A stretch of 19,190 nucleotides of DNA. It comes from Candidatus Woesearchaeota archaeon (GTDB lineage: Archaea > Nanobdellota > Nanobdellia > Woesearchaeales > WJKL01). The position numbers and the translations under genes are program-made. Where the stretch lies: contig JAHWIB010000026.1 of the NCBI GenBank assembly GCA_019322815.1, positions 1 to 19,190 of the forward strand, given 5' to 3'. Below are positions 13,637-18,825 of the stretch, piece after piece. The notes under the pieces were generated by a model. That model was not told where the DNA came from. It ran no database searches and saw only the letters and a list, made by a program, of their open reading frames with translations. The first letter of the stretch is position 1, and the number at the start of each line of letters is the position of its first letter.

Positions 13637-14224
13637 TTAAGAATATTTTTCAATAATCTTAGGAATCATCTCGTCTACAGCTTGTTTGATTTCTTCAAGC
13701 ACAGGTTTTTTTGCTTTATATGTTCCGCCTAAAACATCATTTATTCCTAAGACAGTCATCTTTTCCTCAGGTAAATCTATTAGTTCTTTTTCTTTATCAC
13801 TTGCAACAATTATATGTGCTTGTTTAAGATCAGATTCCAATAGCTGTTGATGGTATCCAGAAGGATAAGGCAATCCTGTTTCATCACAAAATCTTTCTAT
13901 AATAATACTATACATGTGTCTTTCTTCAGCTAATATATGCCTAGCTAATGTTTGTTCATCTACCTTTTCATCCATCATATTTCTTATATTCTCAGAATAG
14001 TTTCCTGGAGATGAAACTGCTCTAGCTAATGCTCCATCAACATATTTTTCAGGTATACCATTTTTACCTGCTATCATATCTGAATAATATTTTGCCTTTA
14101 CTCCTCTTCCTAATGATTCTAAATCTGAACCAAGCTGATCAAGTCTTCCGCCTATACAAGCATCAATTGATGGAGACCTAAATGCGTTGGCAGCACATAC
14201 AACCACAATTTTTCTTAATTTCAT
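13637..14224 (-). CDS. Low-molecular-weight protein-tyrosine-phosphatase-like protein
   Basis: A 195-residue protein beginning with a beta strand and the P-loop VVVCAANAFRSPS. This fits the Cx5R(S/T) signature with Cys10 and Arg16, and Asn13 matches the LMW-PTP/arsenate reductase loop. The later strand HIIVASDKEKELIDLP corresponds to the family's conserved segment before the acid loop. The general acid is probably Asp in GINDVLGG, but the usual Asp-Pro is absent. It is longer than classical LMW-PTPs (about 155 residues) because of a helical insertion around residues 40-125. GGAGG lies about ten bases before the ATG. It is first in an operon with the phosphohistidine protein and divergent from a TrmB-family gene. 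Phosphatase activity is probable; the substrate is unknown. Confidence 0.75.
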   Translation of the reverse strand: MKLRKIVVVCAANAFRSPSIDACIGGRLDQLGSDLESLGRGVKAKYYSDMIAGKNGIPEKYVDGALARAVSSPGNYSENIRNMMDEKVDEQTLARHILAEERHMYSIIIERFCDETGLPYPSGYHQQLLESDLKQAHIIVASDKEKELIDLPEEKMTVLGINDVLGGTYKAKKPVLEEIKQAVDEMIPKIIEKYS

Positions 14225-14284
14225 TTTTCTTTTCCTCCTCTAAACACCAGCTATCACTATAAGATGGTAAGATATAAACTTTAG

Positions 14285-14302
14285 TGGTATCCTATAATAC
14301 CA
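14285..14302. promoter_or_regulatory. Dyad TGGTAT-N6-ATACCA (candidate TrmB operator)
   Basis: Six-base perfect inverted repeats flank CCTATA, directly upstream of the TATA box of the TrmB-like gene and in the promoter gap of the divergent LMW-PTP/PEP operon. Position and form suit autoregulation and shared control by the adjacent regulator. Confidence 0.55.
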
Positions 14303-14307
14303 TAATA

Positions 14308-14316
14308 TTTATAAAT
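14308..14316 (+). promoter_or_regulatory. TATA box for the TrmB-like gene
   Basis: TTTATAAAT centred 26 bp before the ATG at 14338; leaderless transcript expected. Confidence 0.65.
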
Positions 14317-14337
14317 AAAATAATCATAATCTTTGCT

Positions 14338-15096
14338 ATGAACTTAGAAAATCTAAAAGAATTAGGATTGACAAAAGGGCAGATTAGTGTATATTCTGCA
14401 ATTTTGGAATTAGGAATCTCTGGCCTTAACAAAATTCATGAAAAGACAGGGATTGAAAGAAGGAACATCTATGATATCCTAAATAAGCTGATAGAAAAAG
14501 GATTGATTTCTTACACAGTTGAAAAAGGAAAAAGAACGTATCAATGTACTCATCCTAACAAAATCTTAGAAGAGATTAAAGCAAAAGAAGAAAATTTGAA
14601 GGAATTAAGAAAACAAGTCCCTCAAATTAAAGATTTATTTGATATTTCAAGACCAGAAATAAGAGCAGAAGTTTACAGAGGAAATGAAGCAATAAAATCA
14701 TTGATGAATGAATCTTTAGAATATAAAGAACATTATTGGATTGGAGGAAATGCAGGAATACAGTATACTCCCTTAAAATACTGGTTTAATCATTGGATGA
14801 AAAAAAGAATTGAGAAAAGATGCATGATGTATGATCTTGTAGATTATGGAAGATTTCTTGATTACTTCAAATCAAACAGCCTAAAAAAACAAAAAAAAGA
14901 ATTTTACAGATTAAGGGAGCTTCCAAAAGACTTGTCATCACCTATGGTAATCTTGATATTTGGAGATAAAGTTGCACAAATCTTATGGAACAAGCAGTCT
15001 TTTGCATTTGTTCTGGAATCAAAAGAAATAAAAGAAAGTTTTATGAAGTATTTTAATTATTTTTGGAAAAGAGCAAAAAATAAAACTTCTATTTAA
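14338..15096 (+). CDS. TrmB-family transcriptional regulator
   Basis: A 252-residue protein from ATG 14338; the frame extends to 14284, but the TATA box lies inside that extension. The N-terminal winged helix-turn-helix (residues 1-70) reads LGLTKGQISVYSAILELG, then the recognition region TGIERRNIYDILNKLIEKGLI split around an Arg-rich turn, and a wing with VEKGKRTYQCTHP, all characteristic of TrmB. A coiled-coil segment follows (about 75-105), then a C-terminal domain resembling the effector region seen in many DPANN TrmB-like proteins (EVYRGNEAIKSLMNE to about 250). The ligand cannot be inferred; classical TrmB proteins bind sugars. It is divergent from the LMW-PTP/PEP operon with a dyad between, so it probably regulates itself and that operon. 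Its end overlaps the next minus-strand gene by 8 bases. Confidence 0.88.
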   Translation: MNLENLKELGLTKGQISVYSAILELGISGLNKIHEKTGIERRNIYDILNKLIEKGLISYTVEKGKRTYQCTHPNKILEEIKAKEENLKELRKQVPQIKDLFDISRPEIRAEVYRGNEAIKSLMNESLEYKEHYWIGGNAGIQYTPLKYWFNHWMKKRIEKRCMMYDLVDYGRFLDYFKSNSLKKQKKEFYRLRELPKDLSSPMVILIFGDKVAQILWNKQSFAFVLESKEIKESFMKYFNYFWKRAKNKTSI

Positions 15097-15328
15097 TCAG
15101 CTCTTCCATCTTTTTCTTTTTGCCTCCTTTAGCAGCTTTCATAGCTTCTTTAGCAGCTTTTTCCAAGTCAACACCTAATTCCTTCAGAGCTTTTATATGC
15201 ATCTGCATTAATTGTTCAACTATTGCTAGTATCTTTTGCATCTCTTCTCTTTCTTTTGCTAATGTAGCTAAAGATCCTTTATGAAAACCAACTTGTTCAT
15301 CTTTTGAAGCTTGAGCTTTTTTTGCCAT
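15089..15328 (-). CDS. Small helical Lys-rich protein of unknown function
   Basis: A 79-residue protein from ATG 15328, preceded by GGTGAT at suitable spacing; the frame's apparent extra residues are the ribosome binding site itself read as a GTG codon. It is almost entirely helical with heptad-like hydrophobics from LAKEREEMQKILAIVEQ to about residue 55, and ends in a Lys/Gly-rich stretch and KKKKMEELIK. No membrane segment or metal site is present. I do not recognise a family; a coiled-coil oligomer or nucleic-acid-associated protein is possible. It lies downstream of the DRG GTPase gene by about 40 bp on the opposite side of its stop and is convergent with the TrmB-like gene. Confidence 0.7.
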   Translation of the reverse strand: MAKKAQASKDEQVGFHKGSLATLAKEREEMQKILAIVEQLMQMHIKALKELGVDLEKAAKEAMKAAKGGKKKKMEELIK

Positions 15329-15376
15329 AATTATCACCTTTAAGAAAGATTATAATCATAATATATAAAACTTGTC

Positions 15377-16546
15377 TTATTTTATATGCAGTTCAAGAAT
15401 ATCTTTATCTATCAATTCTTTGTCCATCTTATGGAATATCTGTCCGTCAAATTTAGCTGATTTTCCCCACACTCTTGCAAACTTAAACTTGTCAACAAAA
15501 TCTCTATGAAGTTTTTCGCATACATCTTTTATTGTGCATCCTTTAAACATTATCAGCGGTTCTTCCATATCAGCAGGCTTGTTAACTTCTTTTAGAAATA
15601 TCCTGATAAATCCCATTCTTTCATAAATTTTCTCTCTTAATTCTTCTATGCCTATCTCTTTTTCAGCAGAGACAACAACATCTGGTTTTATTTTTTTCTT
15701 AATCTCGTTTAACTTAGTTTCGTCAACCAAATCAATCTTTGTAATGATAGTCAATGCCTTTGTATATTTTTTATTGCCTTCAATGATATCAATTAATTCA
15801 TCAGCATTTATATCTGTCCTTATAAGGATATCAGCATTTGCTATCTTCATTTCTCTTGCAATTTCTGTGACTGTTTTTTTATCAATTTTAGTAAGCTTTA
15901 TTGTTGCACCTATTCCGATGCCTCCTCTTGGTTTTTTTGTTATTCTTACATCAGGTTTTTTTTGGTTTATTCTTACTCCTGTTTCATAAATCTCTTTTAG
16001 TATTGCATTATAGTGTTCAGGATATATAGCATCAACTAAAATCATTATCAAATCAGCATTTCTTATAATTCCTAATACTTCTTTTCCTCTTCCTCTTCCA
16101 GAAGCAGCTCCAGAAACAATTCCAGGAACATCAATAATTTGTATTTTTGCAAATTTATATTCCATCATGCCAGGAACAGCGCTTAATGTTGTGAAAGCAT
16201 ATGTTCCAACGTCAGATTTAGCTTTAGTCAGTTTATTTAATAAAGTAGATTTTCCTACAGAAGGAAAACCAAGCAGAACAACTGTTCCATCTCCTGTTTT
16301 TCTTACAGTAAATCTGTCATCTCCTCTTGCTTTTCCTGCAGAAGATCTTTGCAAAGCCCTCTCCTTAAGCATAGCAAGCTTTGCTTTCATTAATCCGATG
16401 GCATGCTGTGTTCTTTTATTGTACTTTGTTTTTGATATCTCTTCCTCTAATTCTCTTATTCTCTCGTTTGCACTAAGCTTTTTTCTTTCAGTAAGCTGCG
16501 CTTTTTCTCTTTTCTTTGCCTTTTCAACTCCTTTCTTTCCAGCCAT
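15377..16546 (-). CDS. DRG-family GTP-binding protein (Obg/DRG with TGS domain)
   Basis: A 389-residue protein, full length for archaeal/eukaryotic DRG. The N-terminus is basic and helical (about 1-75), typical of the family. The GTPase domain has G1 GFPSVGKS (93-100), the switch residues TT (119-120), G3 DVPG (139-142) followed by SGRGRGKEVLG, G4 TKID (269-272) and G5 SAEK (293-296). Between G3 and G4 lies the DRG-specific S5D2L-like insertion with KKPRGGIGIGATIKL. The C-terminal TGS domain (about 313-389) ends VWGKSAKFDGQ, then HKMDKELIDKDILELHIK. DRG proteins act in translation through the ribosome; the exact role in archaea is not settled. It shares a palindromic TATA box with the divergent MscS-like gene. 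Confidence 0.95.
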   Translation of the reverse strand: MAGKKGVEKAKKREKAQLTERKKLSANERIRELEEEISKTKYNKRTQHAIGLMKAKLAMLKERALQRSSAGKARGDDRFTVRKTGDGTVVLLGFPSVGKSTLLNKLTKAKSDVGTYAFTTLSAVPGMMEYKFAKIQIIDVPGIVSGAASGRGRGKEVLGIIRNADLIMILVDAIYPEHYNAILKEIYETGVRINQKKPDVRITKKPRGGIGIGATIKLTKIDKKTVTEIAREMKIANADILIRTDINADELIDIIEGNKKYTKALTIITKIDLVDETKLNEIKKKIKPDVVVSAEKEIGIEELREKIYERMGFIRIFLKEVNKPADMEEPLIMFKGCTIKDVCEKLHRDFVDKFKFARVWGKSAKFDGQIFHKMDKELIDKDILELHIK

Positions 16547-16567
16547 AATTTGATTATAATAATAAGA

Positions 16568-16575
16568 TTTATAAA
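16568..16575. promoter_or_regulatory. Palindromic TATA box shared by drg (minus) and mscS-like (plus)
   Basis: TTTATAAA is self-complementary, and its centre is about 26 bp from the ATG on each side (16546 and 16598). Both genes would then be leaderless from a single TATA element. Confidence 0.55.
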
Positions 16576-16597
16576 CTTTTATTTTTTTATTTTAAAG

Positions 16598-17152
16598 ATG
16601 GCAGAATGGATTTCAAATGCAATGATCTATCTTAATAATATCTTTTCTCAATTTTTTATAAAATTTATAGTGTCAATTATAATATTATTAATAGGATTTA
16701 TAATAGGAAGAACAGTAGAAAAAATCCTGCAGAAAATCCTGCATGAAGTAGAATTAAATAAAAATATTAAAAAAGCAGGGATTAAGTTCCCTATTGAAAA
16801 TATTATATCCAGTTTTACTAAATACTTCATCTATTTTATAGCTGTTATCTGGGCTTTAACTGAACTGGGCCTTACAACAACTGTTTTAAATATGATTTCA
16901 GCAGTTATCTTAGTCTTGATATTGATTTCATTAGTGTTGGCAATTAAAGATTTTATTCCTAATATAATTGCTGGATTTTTTATTCATAGAAAAAGAATGT
17001 TTAAACAAGGAGATAATATAACTGTCAAAGATTTAAAAGGGATTATACAGAAAATCACCTTGACTGAAACAGAAATAAAAACAGAAAAAGGAGATATTAT
17101 ATATATCCCAAATTCAATAATTAAGAAAGAAGTAGTAATCAAAAAGAAATAA
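16598..17152 (+). CDS. Small MscS-like mechanosensitive channel protein
   Basis: A 184-residue protein from ATG 16598; the upstream extension to 16550 overlaps the promoter. Three hydrophobic segments are visible: about 18-37 (FIKFIVSIIILLIGFIIG), 73-90 (FIYFIAVIWALTELG) and 94-127, the last running into KDFIPNIIAGFFI, the position of the MscS pore helix. The beta domain follows (about 130-180) with FKQGDNITVKDLKGIIQKI, TETEIKTEKGDIIYIPNS, ending IKKEVVIKKK. The protein stops there, so the C-terminal alpha/beta domain of classical MscS is missing, as in several short archaeal homologues. It probably releases solutes on hypo-osmotic stress, but channel function is inferred. It ends two bases before the UPF0147 stop on the other strand. 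Confidence 0.85.
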   Translation: MAEWISNAMIYLNNIFSQFFIKFIVSIIILLIGFIIGRTVEKILQKILHEVELNKNIKKAGIKFPIENIISSFTKYFIYFIAVIWALTELGLTTTVLNMISAVILVLILISLVLAIKDFIPNIIAGFFIHRKRMFKQGDNITVKDLKGIIQKITLTETEIKTEKGDIIYIPNSIIKKEVVIKKK

Positions 17153-17153
17153 T

Positions 17154-17387
17154 TTAAGCAACCTTTTCTAGCATACTAACAATATTCCATATCTGTGTTC
17201 TAGTATAAGGCTCTAGATTAGGATCATCAGCAATATCATCTAATTCGTGAAGTACTTTATTGACTTTTATCTTTATATCACCATCTTCTTTTAACATTTC
17301 ATTTACTATTCTTACTTTATCTTTTACATTTCTTGGAACAGTATTATCTCCTTCCAAATCTATTAATATTTCTATTATTTCCTGCAT
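17154..17387 (-). CDS. UPF0147 family protein
   Basis: A 77-residue helical protein with the family signature DNTVPRNVKDKV (14-25), then LDDIADDPNLEPYTRTQIWN and IVSMLEKVA. The family is widespread in archaea and of unknown biochemical function. Its ATG is one base after the prefoldin beta stop, so it is the last gene of the L37Ae-RpoP-Pcc1-prefoldin cluster. The length is slightly short but within the family range. It is convergent with the MscS-like gene. No motif suggests an enzyme. Confidence 0.9.
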   Translation of the reverse strand: MQEIIEILIDLEGDNTVPRNVKDKVRIVNEMLKEDGDIKIKVNKVLHELDDIADDPNLEPYTRTQIWNIVSMLEKVA

Positions 17388-17388
17388 T

Positions 17389-17727
17389 TTATTCTTTCTT
17401 TTTTTCTTTTAATTCTTTCATTACTTCTGCTTGAACAGTTCCAGCCTTTTCTTTAATCTGGCCTTCCTGCTTTTCAAGTGTTTTAATTCTAAGCTCAACC
17501 ATTTCCTTTTTTTTCTTCAAATCATTTTCTAATTCTTCCTTATTGCTGCTAACCATTATATTTCCTACTATCTTGTAAGCTTCTTTTGTTTTTTCAAGTT
17601 CTTTTAAAGCGCTCTCTATTTCAATAAGCTGTGCTTGAAATTGTTGTTTTTGAACAAGAAAACTTTGCATGCTCTGTTCCATCATTTGTAACTGTGAAAT
17701 CTTTTTTTCTGTTTCTTTATCAACCAT
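17389..17727 (-). CDS. pfdB: Prefoldin beta subunit
   Basis: A 112-residue protein made of two long helices joined by a beta hairpin. Helix 1 runs from about residue 5 to 50, the hairpin region is AYKIVGNIMVSSNKEEL (about 50-66), and helix 2 runs from 67 to 110. This is the beta-class prefoldin layout, which assembles with two alpha subunits to four beta subunits and delivers unfolded proteins to the thermosome. GGAGG six bases before the ATG is the clearest canonical ribosome binding site in the window. It lies between pcc1 and the UPF0147 gene, its usual archaeal neighbourhood, but a 97-bp gap with a GC-rich hairpin separates it from pcc1. Confidence 0.94.
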   Translation of the reverse strand: MVDKETEKKISQLQMMEQSMQSFLVQKQQFQAQLIEIESALKELEKTKEAYKIVGNIMVSSNKEELENDLKKKKEMVELRIKTLEKQEGQIKEKAGTVQAEVMKELKEKKKE

Positions 17728-17767
17728 TTTATTCCTCCTAAATCAATTGTGTAATAATCACGGTTTT

Positions 17768-17815
17768 TGTAGTGGCGGGACATTCAACCCAGTTGTGAGG
17801 AACTGGGGTGGTTTT
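17768..17815. other. GC-rich hairpin element between pcc1 and pfdB
   Basis: In an otherwise AT-rich gap, CCCAGTT (17788-17794) pairs with AACTGGG (17801-17807) around the loop GTGAGG, preceded by the G-rich GTAGTGGCGGGAC. No ORF or known RNA was recognised. It might be a small RNA, a leader structure for pfdB, or the decayed end of an insertion sequence. Confidence 0.4.
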
Positions 17816-17817
17816 AT

Positions 17818-17833
17818 ATCAGCGTTAGCTGAT
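17818..17833 (+). terminator. Hairpin with T-run, plus orientation
   Basis: ATCAGC and GCTGAT pair around a GTTA loop, followed by TTTT from 17832. It includes the pcc1 stop codon (17825-17827) on the other strand. It would suit termination of a plus-strand transcript covering the adjacent GC-rich hairpin. Confidence 0.35.
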
Positions 17834-18049
17834 TTTTCCAATCTTTTCATAAACTGTTAATAATTTACTGATTGAATTCATCATAGCTCTTAAAGCTATC
17901 GAATCTTTTGCTTTTATTTTTAATAATAAATATTTATCTTTTTGCTTTAAATCAACAGCTGCTCTGTCCCCTTTTAAAATTTCAGGTTGAAAACACTCAA
18001 ATAATTTCTTTGAATCACCAAAGACTTTTAAGTCTAGTTCATAATTCAT
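17825..18049 (-). CDS. pcc1: KEOPS complex subunit Pcc1
   Basis: A 74-residue protein. The pattern of two strands (MNYELDLKVFG and RAAVDLKQKDKYLLLKIKAKD) followed by the helix SIALRAMMNSISKLLTVYE matches the Pcc1 fold and its conserved LRA-xNS-x5-L signature. Pcc1 is the dimerisation subunit of KEOPS, which makes t6A at tRNA position 37. Its ATG overlaps the rpoP stop as ATGA, indicating translational coupling, and the L37Ae-RpoP-Pcc1-prefoldin order is a recurrent archaeal arrangement that supports the call. Length is normal for the family. No other KEOPS gene lies in the window. Confidence 0.85.
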   Translation of the reverse strand: MNYELDLKVFGDSKKLFECFQPEILKGDRAAVDLKQKDKYLLLKIKAKDSIALRAMMNSISKLLTVYEKIGKIS

Positions 18050-18183
18050 CTTGCTTTAACTTTAGTTGATACACTTCTTGGTTTAAATAGCATCTTGCTT
18101 CCGCAATAAGGACATCTAACTCTTTTTCTTAAGTATTCAGCGCTTACTTTTTTATTACAGCTAAAACATTTATAACTTACCAT
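18046..18183 (-). CDS. rpoP: DNA-directed RNA polymerase subunit P (Rpo12)
   Basis: A 45-residue protein, MVSYKCFSCNKKV at the start, with a zinc ribbon formed by Cys6/Cys9 and Cys24/Cys27 in RVRCPYCGSKM, then the basic tail LFKPRSVSTKVKAR. This matches the archaeal RpoP/eukaryotic Rpb12 family in length and in the conserved CPYCG-K-LFK-R block. It binds zinc within the core polymerase. The ATG is one base after the L37Ae stop, with GGAGGAG in the end of that gene as ribosome binding site, and its own stop overlaps the pcc1 start. Position in the cluster makes the call very secure. Confidence 0.95.
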   Translation of the reverse strand: MVSYKCFSCNKKVSAEYLRKRVRCPYCGSKMLFKPRSVSTKVKAR

Positions 18184-18184
18184 C

Positions 18185-18466
18185 TTACTCCTCCTTTTTA
18201 GCCTCAGTTTCTTTTTTTACTTCCTCTTCTTTTTCTTCTTCTGTAACAATCTTTTTGATTGAATAAGCTTTTCCTGTAAACTTTGCTCCGCATTTTCTGC
18301 AGGACCAAATTCCAACAGACAATCTTTTTGCCTTTAAACTATAACAATAAGGACATTGATGTTTTCCTTTTTGTATATTCTCTATTTTAGCAAGTTTAAA
18401 TTTAATGCTTCTTCCATATCTTGGTCCAAATCTTTTTACACTTCCTAATTTCTGAATTTCTGCCAT
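18185..18466 (-). CDS. rpl37ae: 50S ribosomal protein L37Ae (eL43)
   Basis: A 93-residue protein with the family start GSVKRFGPRYGRSIK and a zinc ribbon of Cys38/Cys41 and Cys56/Cys59 (CPYC and CRKC), followed by FTGKAYS. It binds rRNA in the large subunit. The C-terminal 20 residues are an acidic Glu/Lys extension (TEEEKEEEVKKETEAKKEE), unusual for a ribosomal protein of this kind and possibly disordered. It is the first protein gene of the cluster and starts only 28 bp after the 3' end of tRNA-Pro on the same strand, so it may be transcribed with the tRNA. Confidence 0.95.
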   Translation of the reverse strand: MAEIQKLGSVKRFGPRYGRSIKFKLAKIENIQKGKHQCPYCYSLKAKRLSVGIWSCRKCGAKFTGKAYSIKKIVTEEEKEEEVKKETEAKKEE

Positions 18467-18493
18467 TTTAAAGTTTATTTTGTTTTTTTAAGA

Positions 18494-18606
18494 TGGGGCT
18501 ACCCGGACTTTCTCCAGCGCCCCTTTTTATAATAGGGCTGCTGATTCGAACCGGGGTCATCCGCTCCCAAAGCGGAAAGGATTATTCCAGGCTACCCCAT
18601 AGCCCC
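18494..18606 (-). tRNA. tRNA-Pro (TGG) with T-loop intron
   Basis: Exons on the minus strand are 18606-18545 and 18507-18494, giving a 76-nt mature tRNA. Acceptor GGGGCTA pairs TAGCCCC with discriminator A and no encoded CCA. D-stem is GGGT/ATCC. The anticodon stem TCCGC/GCGGA holds the loop TTTGGGA, anticodon TGG. The T-stem CCCGG pairs with CCGGG only when a 37-nt insert in the T-loop is removed, leaving the standard loop TTCGAAT. The anticodon loop itself is uninterrupted. A TATA box at 18634-18641 is correctly placed upstream. The L37Ae gene follows closely downstream. Confidence 0.9.
18508..18544 (-). other. tRNA-Pro intron (T-loop, 59/60), 37 nt
   Basis: The intron starts TCAGC and ends GAGAAAG, joining TTCGAA to T. 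The T-stem forms the outer helix. The central helix is TTC/GAA plus a G-A mismatch, the bulges are AAT and AGT, and the inner helix is CAGC/GCTG with one extra G, so the bulge-helix-bulge is slightly relaxed. Inside the intron CCCT pairs with AGGG. The position and splice sequences match the T-loop intron of tRNA-Trp at 2250-2332. Confidence 0.83.
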
Positions 18607-18633
18607 TTAATTAAACAAAAAAACTATATTTTG

Positions 18634-18641
18634 TTTATAAA
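18634..18641 (-). promoter_or_regulatory. TATA box for tRNA-Pro
   Basis: TTTATAAA, about 31 bp upstream of the tRNA 5' end. It is palindromic and could also act to the right, toward the structured element at 18657. Confidence 0.5.
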
Positions 18642-18646
18642 TCTTG

Positions 18647-18788
18647 CTATATTACCGGGTCTGTCCCAAGTCGCCAATTGGCAAGTGAACTAGCTATAGG
18701 CTCGTAAGACTACATCGTCAGCCGACATCTTTATTTAATAGCTGTTTCGGCTGAGTGAACGAGACTTGGGACAGACCCCTATATTACC
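18647..18788. repeat. 10-bp direct repeats flanking element copy 2 (candidate target-site duplication)
   Basis: CTATATTACC occurs at 18647-18656 and again at 18779-18788, each directly abutting the outer end of the 16-bp inverted repeat of the element between them. Exact adjacency on both sides suggests a duplication made on insertion. Confidence 0.6.
18657..18778 (+). ncRNA. Structured repeat element, copy 2 (candidate ncRNA or MITE-like element)
   Basis: Bases 18657-18672 pair perfectly with 18763-18778 (16 bp). The inner helix TCAGCCGA (18718-18725) with TCGGCTGA (18747-18754) differs from copy 1 by a compensatory U-A to C-G change, and GCCAATTGGC (18673-18682) is identical to copy 1. The loop TCTTTATTT and the GAACGAGACTT end are conserved. 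It lies in the divergent gap between tRNA-Pro and aRF1, upstream of the aRF1 TATA box. Strand is chosen arbitrarily, and no ORF is present. Confidence 0.6.
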
Positions 18789-18794
18789 CTAAAT

Positions 18795-18803
18795 TTTATA
18801 AAT
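18795..18803 (+). promoter_or_regulatory. TATA box for aRF1
   Basis: TTTATAAAT centred about 27 bp before the ATG at 18826; leaderless or near-leaderless transcript. Confidence 0.6.
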
Positions 18804-18825
18804 AGCAACTTCATCTGTTGTAGTT

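Noticed and set aside
17768..17815. H/ACA guide RNA
   Set aside because: One hairpin and an ACA on the minus strand can be found, but no proper pseudouridylation pocket or kink-turn could be drawn.
18493..18693. Forward-strand 66-residue ORF
   Set aside because: It lies across the minus-strand tRNA-Pro gene, its promoter and part of the structured element, and has no family resemblance.
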